From positions 62,001-126,000 of the forward strand of contig JAEYPO010000030.1 of the NCBI GenBank assembly GCA_023410595.1: a stretch of 64,000 bases of DNA, in the 5' to 3' direction. Made by a program: the position numbers and the translations under genes. The DNA comes from Bacillota bacterium. GTDB lineage: Bacteria > Bacillota > Clostridia > Christensenellales > SZUA-584. Within the stretch, counting starts at the first letter, position 1. The number at the start of each line of letters is the position of its first letter. Under the pieces are notes generated by a model. That model worked only from the letters and a program-made list of their open reading frames with translations, was not told the origin of the DNA and ran no database searches. Of this stretch, positions 42,259 through 51,956 are shown piece by piece.

Positions 42259-43443
42259 TCAGAACAGATTTATTTCTGTTACCTTATCAAAGAAATGCAT
42301 CAGCTCAGGCTGGAAATCATATTTGACTATTTTGTGACACCCATTGTTCGTTGCATAGTCGATACCATTGGCGGGAACCACGATAACAACGTCTTTTCCG
42401 CTTGAATTCACATGGAGATGAAACTCGCTACCCATCATTTCAGAGACATCAACGGTTGCGCTTATGCCGACACTGTTTGACAAATGTATATGTATTGGCC
42501 GAACGCCAACTGTTATTTCGGTCGGTACTTTTTCCATTTTTCCAAGTAACTGCTGCTTATCCTCCGGCAGCTCAAAATCTTTTCCTTGGACAGATGCCAC
42601 ATATCTATCGCTTTTTTTAGTCAGCTGTGCATCGAAAAAGTTCATCTGCGGTGTTCCGATGAACCCCGCAACAAAAAGGTTTGCCGGATAGTTAAACACT
42701 TCCTGTGGCGTGCCGATCTGCTGGATAAAACCGTCGCGCATGATGATTATACGGTCTCCAAGCGTCATGGCCTCAATCTGATCATGTGTCACATAGATGA
42801 ATGTAGTGTTGATCTTTTCACGCAATTTGATAAGTTCCGCCCGCATCTGGTTGCGCAGCTTTGCGTCCAGGTTGGAAAGCGGCTCATCCATCAGAAAGAC
42901 CTTGGGATTGCGTACGATGGCGCGACCGATAGCCACACGCTGACGCTGTCCTCCGGACAAAGCCTTGGGCTTCCGGCTGAGATATTGGGTGATATCGAGA
43001 ATCTCAGCCGCTTCACGAACTTTGCGGTCGATCTCGGCCTTGCGCATCTTTTTCAGCTTAAGCGAAAAGGCCATGTTATCGTAAACGTTCATATGCGGAT
43101 AGAGCGCATAGTTCTGGAAAACCATGGCGATATCGCGATCTTTGGGCGCCACATTGTTCATCAGCCTATCGCCGATGTATATCTCCCCTTCAGTAATCTC
43201 TTCCAGCCCCGCGATCATACGCAGCGTAGTGGATTTCCCGCAACCGGACGGCCCTACAAGAACAATGAATTCATTATCGGCTATCTCCAGATCAAACTTC
43301 TGTACGGCGATAACGCCCTTGTCGGTAATCTGAAGATTAGCTTTTTCCTTTGCATCATTGTCTTTTCTTTTTTTCTCCTTTTTAACTTCGCCGCTGATGA
43401 ACGGATAAATCTTTTTTATGTTCTTTAAAGTAACCTTAGCCAT
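42259..43443 (-). CDS. ABC sugar importer ATPase, MsmK/UgpC-like
   Basis: A 394-residue ATPase with Walker A GPSGCGKST, signature LSGGQRQRVAIGRAI, Walker B VFLMDEPLSNLD, YVTHDQIEAMTLG and a TOBE domain. An unusual charged insertion (KKEKKRKDNDAKEKAN) lies near residue 20 between the first beta strands. The start at 43443 (MAKVTLKNI) with GGAGG upstream is preferred over the longer frame. It is the last gene of a sugar importer operon with 43568, 44439 and 45474. Confidence 0.88.
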   Translation of the reverse strand: MAKVTLKNIKKIYPFISGEVKKEKKRKDNDAKEKANLQITDKGVIAVQKFDLEIADNEFIVLVGPSGCGKSTTLRMIAGLEEITEGEIYIGDRLMNNVAPKDRDIAMVFQNYALYPHMNVYDNMAFSLKLKKMRKAEIDRKVREAAEILDITQYLSRKPKALSGGQRQRVAIGRAIVRNPKVFLMDEPLSNLDAKLRNQMRAELIKLREKINTTFIYVTHDQIEAMTLGDRIIIMRDGFIQQIGTPQEVFNYPANLFVAGFIGTPQMNFFDAQLTKKSDRYVASVQGKDFELPEDKQQLLGKMEKVPTEITVGVRPIHIHLSNSVGISATVDVSEMMGSEFHLHVNSSGKDVVIVVPANGIDYATNNGCHKIVKYDFQPELMHFFDKVTEINLF

Positions 43444-43567
43444 AATTGTACTTTTCCTCCGCATGCGCCGCCAAATGGCAGTGCATAATACATGATGGTG
43501 TTTAGACATTTATCAAAAAACTGACTGTTCATTTCGGCATTGCGTTCATGGGCAATTAACGCAACCG

Positions 43568-44410
43568 TCAGCCCTTAACAGCTCCCGCCGTAAGGCCTTC
43601 AACAAAGTACTTCTGAATCGCTGTAAACATGAACACGATTGGAATGGTAGTCGCAGTCCCCAGCGCCATTATGACACCCCAGTTGATCTCCGTTGAACTG
43701 ATATAATTGGCTAATCCCACAGTCAGCGTTTTCATCGTATCCTGGGATACCAGTACGCTGGACAGCAGATATTCGTTCCACGACAGAATGAATACCAGAA
43801 TGCCGGTGCTGAGTATCCCGGGAATGCACAACGGCAGAATGATTTTATAAAAGACAGTGAAGTCAGACGCTCCATTTACCAACGCTGCTTCTTCGATCTC
43901 ACGGGGAATGCTTCTGAAAAAGGAAATAAGCAGCCATATTGCAAACGGGAAGGTTACTGTCGTATGTCCGATTATAACCCCAAAAAGTGAAGCGTTCATA
44001 TGCATGCCGGCAACGATACGATATAGAGGAATCATCAGCATTATAGGCGGAATACAATAAGCAGAGAGCGTGGCTATCGTTATTGCCTTTCTGCCGAAGT
44101 AGCGAAACCGCGTCAAACTGTATGCCCCGAAAGTCGCCATAACGATAACAATTAACGTGGTTCCCGAAGCTACGATAAAGCTGTTCGCAAAATAACGCAG
44201 TACTGTTGTGTCCCTAAACGCCTGAATATACCATTCAAAGGAAATTGTACTGGGAAGAATTGTGGGGGGCGTATTAAACAGTTCTGTCGCCGGCTTAAGC
44301 GAACTCAGCAGCATCCAAAGGAGCGGGAAACCAACGATGCCGATAAACAAGGCCGATACCACAGTCAGTACACATTTCCTGAATAGGTCTTTATTTTTAT
44401 GATGATCCAT
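43568..44410 (-). CDS. Sugar ABC permease, MalG-like
   Basis: A 280-residue permease with six helices and EAA loop EEAALVNGASDFTVFYKIILPLCIPG. The start at 44410 (MDHHKNKD) has AAGGAG eight bases upstream. It overlaps none of its neighbours but lies 28 bases after the MalF-like gene. It resembles the permeases of family-1 oligosaccharide or polyol importers. Confidence 0.87.
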   Translation of the reverse strand: MDHHKNKDLFRKCVLTVVSALFIGIVGFPLLWMLLSSLKPATELFNTPPTILPSTISFEWYIQAFRDTTVLRYFANSFIVASGTTLIVIVMATFGAYSLTRFRYFGRKAITIATLSAYCIPPIMLMIPLYRIVAGMHMNASLFGVIIGHTTVTFPFAIWLLISFFRSIPREIEEAALVNGASDFTVFYKIILPLCIPGILSTGILVFILSWNEYLLSSVLVSQDTMKTLTVGLANYISSTEINWGVIMALGTATTIPIVFMFTAIQKYFVEGLTAGAVKG

Positions 44411-44438
44411 AATACTGCTCCTTTCCAGTTCTGTCTTG

Positions 44439-45368
44439 TCAATCCGCAAAATCTCCCGACTTCCTCACATAGAAGAAGATGCATATGAATAATACTATGC
44501 CGAGCAATATGGATATCGCGGATGCATAACCAAGCTGAAAGGTTCCAAAAGATGACTGGTAAATCATAATCGGCAGATGTGTTGTAGATCCGGCCGGTCC
44601 GCCGCCCGTCACCATCCAGATCAGGTCAAAGTATGTTGCCGTCCACACGATGCGCAAAATAACAAGCACAATAGTCGTATTACGCAATTGAGGCAATGTG
44701 ATATATAAGAAAGTCTGCAATTTGTTGGCGCCATCCACATGCGCCGCTTCATATAGCTCTTTATCAATTCCTTTCAGCGCTGCCCAGTATATCAGCATCG
44801 GGAATGGATAGGACCGCCATATATTAACGATGATGAGAATTACCATGGCACTTGTAGACATGGCCAACGGTGATTGCTTATAATCGATCAATCCCGCGTT
44901 CTGCAGCCAGCTGCTCGCAATACCATAGTCGCCGTTAAAAATCCACTTTGTAATCAGGGCAAGCGCGACTGCCGGAACAACATACGGAATCAGCAGAAAG
45001 CTTCTCATAAGCGTACCGCCCCGCATTTTGCGGCTGATCAACAGCGCAAGCCCAAGACCAAGCACCAACTGTCCGGCCACAGAAAAAACAGTCCATATAA
45101 ACGTGTTCCATGCGTATTTTAAAAACATCTTGTTGGTGAAAAGTTTTATATAATTATCGAACCCGACAAAACTGGATTCGCTTTTTATTAAATTTGTATC
45201 TGTAAAACTCAAAAATAAGTTGCTTAAAACCGGGTACAGAATAAACACAGCTAAAAATGCAACCGTAGGGAGAATAAATATAATCCCGAGGAGTTTTCTT
45301 TTTGTATAAAAGCTCATGGAAGCGTTACTCCCTCGTTTGGTCTTCATATTTGGTTGCGCTATATTCAT
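44439..45368 (-). CDS. Sugar ABC permease, MalF-like
   Basis: A 309-residue permease with six helices. The EAA loop reads YEAAHVDGANKLQTFLYITLPQLRNT. ATG 45368 has GGAGGG directly upstream; longer frames start in the gap after the binding-protein gene without a site. Partner of 43568. Confidence 0.87.
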   Translation of the reverse strand: MNIAQPNMKTKRGSNASMSFYTKRKLLGIIFILPTVAFLAVFILYPVLSNLFLSFTDTNLIKSESSFVGFDNYIKLFTNKMFLKYAWNTFIWTVFSVAGQLVLGLGLALLISRKMRGGTLMRSFLLIPYVVPAVALALITKWIFNGDYGIASSWLQNAGLIDYKQSPLAMSTSAMVILIIVNIWRSYPFPMLIYWAALKGIDKELYEAAHVDGANKLQTFLYITLPQLRNTTIVLVILRIVWTATYFDLIWMVTGGGPAGSTTHLPIMIYQSSFGTFQLGYASAISILLGIVLFICIFFYVRKSGDFAD

Positions 45369-45473
45369 ATTCCCTCCAGCAGGATTGTTATCGGGTGTAT
45401 TTGAAACGTACACCCGATAACTCTCCATATTCATTAGAATGCTTTTTTTAGGCGACCAGCAAGGCATGTCCAA

Positions 45474-46886
45474 TTATTGATTGATTATCGCAAACTGCTC
45501 CTGCAACATCTGATCAATATAGTCAACAGCTTCCTCGGGCGTCCATTGTCCCAGCGCAACACTCTGAATCGCTTCACCAAAGAATGTGGTGGCTTCAATT
45601 TGAGAGGACATCTGGCTTAATCCGTTTTCCATACCATACCAATACCAGTTGCTGTTCTCAAACGCGTCAGTAATCGTGGCGATTTCATCCTGGAATAATG
45701 CTACTTTATCATCTTGCTTATAAATTTCAAGAGCAGAATACAGCGAAGGGAAGGCAAACATCGGGCGGGACAGCGCACGTTCCGCAGCGCGTTCCGGAGT
45801 ATAAAGCTTTTTAATGAAATCCTTTGTCAGCCGAACCTTATCTTCCGAACCCTGGCTGCTTGCCACAAAGCAATAGCCGCTGCCGAATGATGCCGGTTTC
45901 GTTCCGTTCTGGCCGGGAAGATCGAAGCAGCCTAAGTTTTCCACCATTTCAGGATTGTTGCTCTGAGCCAGCCCGATAACCGCACCCATATCAAGCGTCA
46001 TGGCCACCGTGCCTTCAACCAACGCGTTGCGGTATTCGCTCCAGGACCACTCCGTTGAAGAAGGAGGAGATACGTTCTTGTAAAGGTTGACCATATAATC
46101 GAGAACTTCTGCCGCTTTTTCTTTCTGGTTCCCGAAGACATACTCTCCCGTGCCCGGATCCAGCGTGTAAACACCCGCGGAATAAAGGAACTCATAATAG
46201 GTCTGTGCGGCTACCTGCACTGCATGCATCGGAACTGCAAAGCCATAGACGTCCGTATTGCCATCATTGTTCTCATCAATGCAAAGCTGCTTTGCTACAG
46301 TTTCAAACTCCGCCCAGTTCGTGGGTATTTCGATTCCTTTTTCCGCAAACAAATCCTTTCGATACCACACGGAAGTATGTAGAGCCCAGTCGGGAACGCC
46401 CCATGTTGCATCGTCAACTGTGAGCACCCGCAGATAGGAATCAATAAAATCATCACGGCCGATTGTATCAATCACATCTCCCATTTCGGCAATCATATCC
46501 TGTGCCTGCAGGTAAGCCGCACCGGCGAAGTTAGTATGCATAATATCAGGCGCATCCCCTGATTCCATTGCGGTTGCGAGTTTTGTGTACATATCCGCAA
46601 AAGAAACGGTTACCATTTCGATTTCAATGTCCATCTCATCGGCAACTTCACCGAACTGCTTGGACAATACTGCTGCCTGTGCTTCCGCGGTCAAATTGGT
46701 CCATATGACCAGTTTTTGTTTTTCTGTCTGACTTCCCTCACTCTGGCCTGCGGAAGCAGATGCAGATGCCTGATCTGTCGCGGCGGGTTTTCCCGAAGTC
46801 TCCGATGGCTGATTCGCGCATCCGGCTAACACGAGCGTCATCGTAATCGCGAGTATAATTACTAAAGATACAACTCTCCTTAACAT
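45474..46886 (-). CDS. Sugar ABC importer binding lipoprotein (family 1)
   Basis: A 470-residue lipoprotein. The signal peptide ends in LVLAGC, followed by a Ser/Ala/Gln-rich linker and the family-1 fold (KLVIWTNLTAEAQAAVLSKQFGEVA). GGAGG lies six bases before ATG 46886. Many Trp and Tyr residues (WSWSEYRN, NWYWYGMENG) suggest a carbohydrate ligand. It is the first gene of the importer operon. The permease gene starts about 105 bases downstream of its stop. Confidence 0.87.
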   Translation of the reverse strand: MLRRVVSLVIILAITMTLVLAGCANQPSETSGKPAATDQASASASAGQSEGSQTEKQKLVIWTNLTAEAQAAVLSKQFGEVADEMDIEIEMVTVSFADMYTKLATAMESGDAPDIMHTNFAGAAYLQAQDMIAEMGDVIDTIGRDDFIDSYLRVLTVDDATWGVPDWALHTSVWYRKDLFAEKGIEIPTNWAEFETVAKQLCIDENNDGNTDVYGFAVPMHAVQVAAQTYYEFLYSAGVYTLDPGTGEYVFGNQKEKAAEVLDYMVNLYKNVSPPSSTEWSWSEYRNALVEGTVAMTLDMGAVIGLAQSNNPEMVENLGCFDLPGQNGTKPASFGSGYCFVASSQGSEDKVRLTKDFIKKLYTPERAAERALSRPMFAFPSLYSALEIYKQDDKVALFQDEIATITDAFENSNWYWYGMENGLSQMSSQIEATTFFGEAIQSVALGQWTPEEAVDYIDQMLQEQFAIINQ

Positions 46887-46925
46887 TTCTACCTCCATAG
46901 TTGTTTCTGATATTTTTATAGACAT

Positions 46926-47184
46926 CCAGATTCTTTGCGGAGGCTTGCAAAGTAGGCGGCCGCCTTTAAGTAAGTCAATCCCATCGCCTGCTGCGCAACC
47001 TTCATCCCGAGTGTTTTGAATACCTTTTCCTATATTGAATTCCGTGACATGTCTCCCCGCGCTGCATGTTTACACTGTTTAAGCCTTACTGCATTCTCCT
47101 TGAGCTCTTCGTCGCCCTTTTCGCATTCCTCCTTCCTCTTTTTATCCCCATATTTGTTAAACTGCTCCTCTTCCAGATACGGTA
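46926..47184 (-). other. Intergenic stretch with two short open frames
   Basis: Behind the oxidoreductase stop, a second frame continues (IPYLEEEQFNKYGDKK and about 35 more codons) without its own ribosome binding site; another short frame reads VFKTLGMKVAQQAMG. Both look protein-like, yet neither is long or has a start signal. They could be the decayed tail of a deleted gene between oxidoreductase and importer. No function proposed. Confidence 0.25.
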
Positions 47185-48528
47185 TTAAAGAATCGCATTC
47201 TGTTTGCGCAGCGTTGCCTGCAGCAAGCTTATTTCAACATTTCGAGGCGTCACGCCCTGCTTAGCCGCAATAGCCGCCGCTGTACCCGCCGCTTCGCCCA
47301 TGACCATACACTGCGGCATGCATCTGATGCAATTCGCGACCGGCGCTTCGTAGGAAACGCACCGCCCTGCAATAATGAGCCCCTCCTTGTTCTGAGGAAG
47401 CATGCATCGATACGGAATACTCATGGATTTGCCCGGCTCTAAATCGTAAACGACCATAGTCACACCGTCCGGAGTATGTGTGCCCGCAGGCATAGCACCC
47501 CGTCCAATACTGTCTTCAAACTCTCTCGCGGCCAGAAAATCGTCCAACGTGACTTTATAATCGCCAATAATACGTCTGCTTTCTCTAATGCCCAGCAGGC
47601 TGGCGATAGCTGACAAATAAGCGTTTTCAAAGCCCGGTACATACAGCCTTAAGGCCTCTGCTACATCATATAAGCATTTCTGAGAGAAAACCTCCTGCCG
47701 GGCTCTGTCTTCAAAGCCGGCAATACTGTGCGCTTCAATCGCCCCGGAGCAATTAATCGTCACTTCTCCCGGGTTAGGCGTTGAAGTAAATATAGCCAGC
47801 CAGTTGCGCAGATATTCCAGATGAGGCGGAAGCTCAACGTTTTCCAGCTCATCCCTCAAGCCAAAGTGCATAAATCCGGGGAACGTTTTGAAGTCATGCC
47901 AGGCTGGCGGCTCGGACGCATCGTGCCTGGGCGGGTTATCCCGATAATATTGCATAACCTTGCCCATATCGACTCCAGCCATTTTCCCGATCAATGTCAT
48001 CGGCTGTATATCCTTTTTGGCTCTTATTTCGTATGGAGCCTTGGCTTTTGCGGCCACAACCGCATCACCTGTACAGTCAATCACGACGTCCGCCCGAATC
48101 TCCATCAGCTCCATTTCAGAAAGAACAACCAAGCCACGAACCGTATCGCCTTCTGTGATGACATCAACGATTGACGAATTTAGGTACGTTGACAGGTTAG
48201 GCTCTTTACTGGCCATCTCATCCAGCAAAACCTTGACAACTTCGGTATCGTAAAGGAAACAGACATCGGTGTTGGGGTCCTCTTCCACAATGGCATTGCG
48301 TTCCTTGAGCAGGTTCCTCAGTTCCCATGCTATTCCTTTAACGATCACTTTCTCCTTATCGCTGAAGCCTACCCATGCCCCCTGCATGCCAGCCGTGAAC
48401 TGGCCGCCCAAACACCGCTGCTTATCAACGATCAAGGTCTCTGCCCCATTTCTGGCAGCCGCAATACCCGCAATAGCTCCCGCTGTTCCGCCGCCTGCGA
48501 CCAAAACATTGACTTTTTTCAATTTCAA
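47185..48528 (-). CDS. FAD-dependent oxidoreductase
   Basis: A 447-residue flavoprotein of the FAD_oxidored (PF12831) type. The dinucleotide fold VLVAGGGTAGAIAGIAAARNGA and IVDKQRCLGGQFTAG opens the protein, ADVVIDCTGDA is the second FAD contact, and GLIIAGRCVSYEA the third. The start is TTG 48528 with GGAGGAG seven bases upstream; no ATG is available. It lies downstream of the DHDPS-family gene on the same strand and probably belongs to one catabolic unit with the sugar importer. Substrate unknown; an alcohol or hydroxy-acid donor is plausible. Confidence 0.82.
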   Translation of the reverse strand: MKLKKVNVLVAGGGTAGAIAGIAAARNGAETLIVDKQRCLGGQFTAGMQGAWVGFSDKEKVIVKGIAWELRNLLKERNAIVEEDPNTDVCFLYDTEVVKVLLDEMASKEPNLSTYLNSSIVDVITEGDTVRGLVVLSEMELMEIRADVVIDCTGDAVVAAKAKAPYEIRAKKDIQPMTLIGKMAGVDMGKVMQYYRDNPPRHDASEPPAWHDFKTFPGFMHFGLRDELENVELPPHLEYLRNWLAIFTSTPNPGEVTINCSGAIEAHSIAGFEDRARQEVFSQKCLYDVAEALRLYVPGFENAYLSAIASLLGIRESRRIIGDYKVTLDDFLAAREFEDSIGRGAMPAGTHTPDGVTMVVYDLEPGKSMSIPYRCMLPQNKEGLIIAGRCVSYEAPVANCIRCMPQCMVMGEAAGTAAAIAAKQGVTPRNVEISLLQATLRKQNAIL

Positions 48529-48550
48529 TTTGACTCCTCCTTATAGCCTT

Positions 48551-48582
48551 CCTTATCCCAGCCGTTTGCGGTTGGGATAAGG
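48551..48582 (-). promoter_or_regulatory. Hairpin upstream of the oxidoreductase gene
   Basis: A 14-bp stem (CCTTATCCCA-type arms, one G-U pair) with a TTTG loop lies 23 bases upstream of the TTG start, between two genes of the same strand. No T run follows. It may be a processing or stabilising element. Confidence 0.5.
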
Positions 48583-48783
48583 TCTGCTGATATATTGTGT
48601 GAGCCCCTGCTGGTTATTTTTTATAACGTGCCTAATTAAATTTTCGATGCTGCTTTAATAACACCTCTTTAAAGCGTCACGGTCAAACGATAACTCAGTT
48701 CTTCCGTATTATACTTTGCTGTATAACCAGATTGGTGTTGATCTGTTATTATAAGTTGAGTTTGCTGAAATCGATAATACTTG

Positions 48784-49701
48784 TTATGCAAGGTATCCGT
48801 ACTGTTTCAGCACAGCTTTCAGAGTTGCCATCACATCGGCAGGCAGCTCGGATATGACCGGCTTGCGGCAGTAACCCGCGTCAACGCCGCGCAGCTTCAA
48901 GCCCTCCTTGATGATCTGCAGCCATGGGGTCGGCATGCCATCGGCTGTGGGTTTGGTGAACAGCGGCAGATATGGACGTATCTTTTCAAAGTGAGCCTTC
49001 ATAGCCGCTTCCATCTTTCTTTCCGTCGCCAGCTGATAAACTTCAGTGTTCTCCTTCGGGAACAGGTTGCCCGTGCCGCAGACCCAGCCGTCAGCCCAGC
49101 AGCTTAAGCTTTCAACGGGGCAAACATCGTAACCGTAGAAGATACCGAAACCTTCATTGGTGAGATACCGGAGATCCTGCTGCCTGTAAACATCGGCCTG
49201 ACGCTCTTTCACGGCGTCAATAAAGCCTTCGTTATACAGCTTTGCCATAAACTCATCGCTCATCAGGCAGGTGGAGTAATAGGGATTGTGATAAACCATT
49301 ATGGGTATAGTGATGGCCTTGCGAATTGTTTCGTAGTGCTTGAGGAGTTCGTTTTCATTCGGAGCCATGTACCATGGCGTAACAGCCATAATTCCGTCTG
49401 CACCGTCAGCTTCAGCAGCAATGGACATGTCAACAACATCCTTGGTACGGTATGCGCCCGTAGAAGCAACGACCTTAATCTTTCCAGCCGCAGCCTTTAT
49501 CGTCTCCCGATTCACAGCAATCTGCTCTTCTTTAGTCAGAGCAATCATTTCGCCGGTGCTTCCAGAGGGAATAACTCCAGTTACGCCGTTTTCTGCAAGG
49601 TAACCAGTGCACTCTTTGATACCGTTAAAGTTAATTGATTCGTCCGCATTAAAGGGCGTCACCATAGGAATATAGATGCCATGCAGTTTGGGTTTTGCCA
49701 T
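48784..49701 (-). CDS. DHDPS/NAL-family lyase
   Basis: A 305-residue TIM-barrel enzyme of the dihydrodipicolinate synthase family. Visible are the GSTGE motif (PSGSTGEM, residues 47-54), catalytic Tyr in MVYHNPYY and the Schiff-base Lys in DAVKERQAD. AAGGAG precedes the ATG. The neighbours (sugar importer, oxidoreductase, divergent IclR regulator) point to catabolic aldol cleavage to pyruvate or a related reaction rather than lysine synthesis. Confidence 0.85.
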   Translation of the reverse strand: MAKPKLHGIYIPMVTPFNADESINFNGIKECTGYLAENGVTGVIPSGSTGEMIALTKEEQIAVNRETIKAAAGKIKVVASTGAYRTKDVVDMSIAAEADGADGIMAVTPWYMAPNENELLKHYETIRKAITIPIMVYHNPYYSTCLMSDEFMAKLYNEGFIDAVKERQADVYRQQDLRYLTNEGFGIFYGYDVCPVESLSCWADGWVCGTGNLFPKENTEVYQLATERKMEAAMKAHFEKIRPYLPLFTKPTADGMPTPWLQIIKEGLKLRGVDAGYCRKPVISELPADVMATLKAVLKQYGYLA

Positions 49702-49919
49702 AATAATGTCTCCTTCTTTACGTGGGTTATTTCGGAATGACTATTCCGGTTTTGATAATACCACGGTAAAAAAGAAAATGCAAGGGGCAATTTATAGATT
49801 AACAAATTTACGTTTTATCAGGGGATTAACCAAAACAAGGTTTAAGTAATGTTTTGCCCGCCTTCTGGTGTCTTATGCCGGATTTATTGTCTATTCTGTA
49901 TATTTCCTTAATCTCTGTA

Positions 49920-49950
49920 TTGACAAATACCCACTGATTAAGTATATAAT
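49920..49950 (+). promoter_or_regulatory. Possible promoter of the IclR-type gene
   Basis: TTGACA (49920-49925) and TATAAT (49945-49950), spacing 19, about 125 bases before the start. The region 49702-50076 between the divergent lyase and regulator genes is A+T-rich and is where IclR-type operators would be expected; no clear palindrome was identified. Confidence 0.4.
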
Positions 49951-50076
49951 TATTAAAGACTTTATATGTTTTATTTTTCGGAATATATATTTTGGTTTTT
50001 ATTTGTCCCGGTCAATATATTCCGTTTGATTATCCGGGCAATAATAAACTGAAGGGTTTAAAAGGGTAGTATAAGA

Positions 50077-50862
50077 TTGGATGAACAAAATATTCAAAAT
50101 GTTGAGACAATAAAAATGGTCGAACGCGCCTTAACAGTGCTCGATTTGTTGCGTTCAAAGAACGAACGTCTTGGCGTTAACGAAATTGCAAAAACGTGCG
50201 GTTTAAATCCCTCAACCGCCTTTCGCATTCTAAAAACTCTGGAAAAGTCGGGATGGGTATTCCAATTAAACGACGGACGATATATAACCGGCCAGAAGAT
50301 CAGCTTTGTCACGGAAAAAAACAATTTATATCTTGCTTTACGTGAAGTCGCACAGTTTGTAATGCAGGAATACACAGAAAAATATGGCCAGGCTATGAAT
50401 TTGTTGGTGCGTCAGGGCGTACATTGTACAATACTGCAACAGTCCCGAACAAAGAGCCTTGTAGACTATGTTCCGCCGCTGTACTCGAACTTGCCTATAT
50501 ATGCTTGCGCCGGCGGGAAGATTCTCTTATCCGAGTTGCCGATCTATCTGGCCGAACAAATCGTTAGCTCCTGCGATATGAAGCCCTTGACCAGCCATAC
50601 GATTACTGATCCCGAACAATTCTGGCAGGCTTTACGGGCAGCGGCGAAGCAGGGATACGCCATCGATAATAAAGAATCTGCGGAAAACGGTTCCTGCATC
50701 GGAGTCCCTATCCGCGACCACGAAGGGACAATCATCGCTGCGTTATCTTTCAGCGGTTTTATTGGTATCGAGGATACGCAAGAGCTTCAGAAATATTTGC
50801 CGGCCTTACGTGAAGCTTCTGAGAAGATTTCCCATAGCCTCTATCAATGTTGGGGATGGTAA
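50077..50862 (+). CDS. IclR-family transcriptional regulator
   Basis: A 261-residue regulator: winged helix at residues about 12-75 (LGVNEIAKTCGLNPSTAFRILKTLEKSGWV) and IclR effector domain (about 90-255; GAENGSCIG-type pocket in SAENGSCIGVPIRDHEG). TTG 50077 is the apparent start with AGGG ten bases upstream; the first ATG in frame is 13 codons later. Divergent from the DHDPS-family gene, whose unit it most likely controls. Confidence 0.87.
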   Translation: MDEQNIQNVETIKMVERALTVLDLLRSKNERLGVNEIAKTCGLNPSTAFRILKTLEKSGWVFQLNDGRYITGQKISFVTEKNNLYLALREVAQFVMQEYTEKYGQAMNLLVRQGVHCTILQQSRTKSLVDYVPPLYSNLPIYACAGGKILLSELPIYLAEQIVSSCDMKPLTSHTITDPEQFWQALRAAAKQGYAIDNKESAENGSCIGVPIRDHEGTIIAALSFSGFIGIEDTQELQKYLPALREASEKISHSLYQCWGW

Positions 50863-51107
50863 TCAGATCTGTCTGATTAGCCTCCTTTACATGATACAAA
50901 TACTGCATTTTCTTCTGTTATCAATTTGCGCACCCACCCTGACAGGATTAGACTTCGGTCAGAGTGAATTTGTGTTATTGTCTTATTGGTATCAGTTCTC
51001 GCCAGATAAAAGATATACTTCTGTCTTTCATTATTCAGCGCCCTTCAATGATACCTGATTTAAGTATGTTTGCTTTTCAAGAGATCACATTAAAGGAGCA
51101 TATATAC

Positions 51108-51827
51108 GTGACGTATATTTTTGTAATTTTTGTGGCGTTTGCCGCAGTCTTTGTTAATACTGTTACAGGGTTTGGCTTCGGCATTATATCAGTAGCACTC
51201 TTTACATTGTTCATGCCTGTTCAAACAGCCGTTGCCTTAACCAGTATGGTAACTGTCGTGATGGGTTTTTTGCTAACCGGTTTGCGCATAAAGCATGTCC
51301 AATGGCGGCTGCTTATTATCCCTGTTTTGTTAAGCCTAGCAGCCGGTTTTCTGTGCATACATTTTGGCACCGATCTGCCGCAGGAAACAGCGAAACGGAT
51401 TTTGGGAGCTTTTCTAGTTGTATTGTCCATCTATTCCGTTTTTTTTAGTGACCGTATCAAAGTCAAAGCAACACCAATAAACGGAGCTATAATGGGGGTT
51501 TTGAGCGGCACCTTTACCGGGTTCTTCGGTATAGGCGGACCGCCCATGGTACTTTATTATCTTGTCTGTATGGAGGAAAAAACAAAGTACATGGCAACAC
51601 TGCAGATGCATTTTCTCATTGTAAACATATGCATGTTGGGAATACGCTTTTTTTATGGTCAACTGACAGTTGAATGCTGGGAACTGTTCGGAATATCATT
51701 AATTCCATTGATGGCCGCTGTATTTTTGGGTACAAAGTTGTTCAAATGGTTAAGCGAAAAAACATTGCGGATGGTAATATATGCTTTTATGGCGGTATGC
51801 GGTGGTTACTTTCTTATTATAGGTTAA
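51108..51827 (+). CDS. TauE/SafE-family transporter
   Basis: A 239-residue membrane protein with about seven or eight helices. VNTVTGFGFGIISVALFTLFMP and GVLSGTFTGFFGIGGPPMVLYY are the two TauE repeats. GTG 51108 with TAAAGGAG nine bases upstream is chosen over the long upstream frame, which has no site. Members export sulfite, sulfoacetate or other organic anions. It follows the regulator in the same direction after 245 bases and may export an acid formed in the neighbouring pathway. Confidence 0.8.
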   Translation: MTYIFVIFVAFAAVFVNTVTGFGFGIISVALFTLFMPVQTAVALTSMVTVVMGFLLTGLRIKHVQWRLLIIPVLLSLAAGFLCIHFGTDLPQETAKRILGAFLVVLSIYSVFFSDRIKVKATPINGAIMGVLSGTFTGFFGIGGPPMVLYYLVCMEEKTKYMATLQMHFLIVNICMLGIRFFYGQLTVECWELFGISLIPLMAAVFLGTKLFKWLSEKTLRMVIYAFMAVCGGYFLIIG

Positions 51828-51932
51828 ATTTAGTAAAAAGTTGTTCTGCTAATACAAAGTGGGGCACCAACCTTTTTTGCATCTCTTATGATAGATGCCG
51901 TCCGATCAAAGCATAACAAAACATCAATCTAC

Positions 51933-51956
51933 ATCTAGACTATAGGCATACCGTCT
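51933..51956. other. Weak element-end motif (possible E4 end)
   Basis: GACTATAGGCATACCGTCT resembles TATAGGCATGTCGCCT of the E3 end, and GGGG follows in both. No integrase remnant is found to its left. It lies exactly between the TauE-type gene and the sugar-acid operon. Bases 51828-52039 hold no gene. Confidence 0.3.

Noticed and set aside
42402..43428. Long plus-strand frames opposite the MsmK-like gene
   Set aside because: They are antisense shadows of a well-conserved ATPase gene without start signals.
51108..51827. TauE-type gene as proof of a sulfoquinovose pathway
   Set aside because: No sulfo-specific aldolase, isomerase or dehydrogenase can be recognised; the transporter family is too broad.
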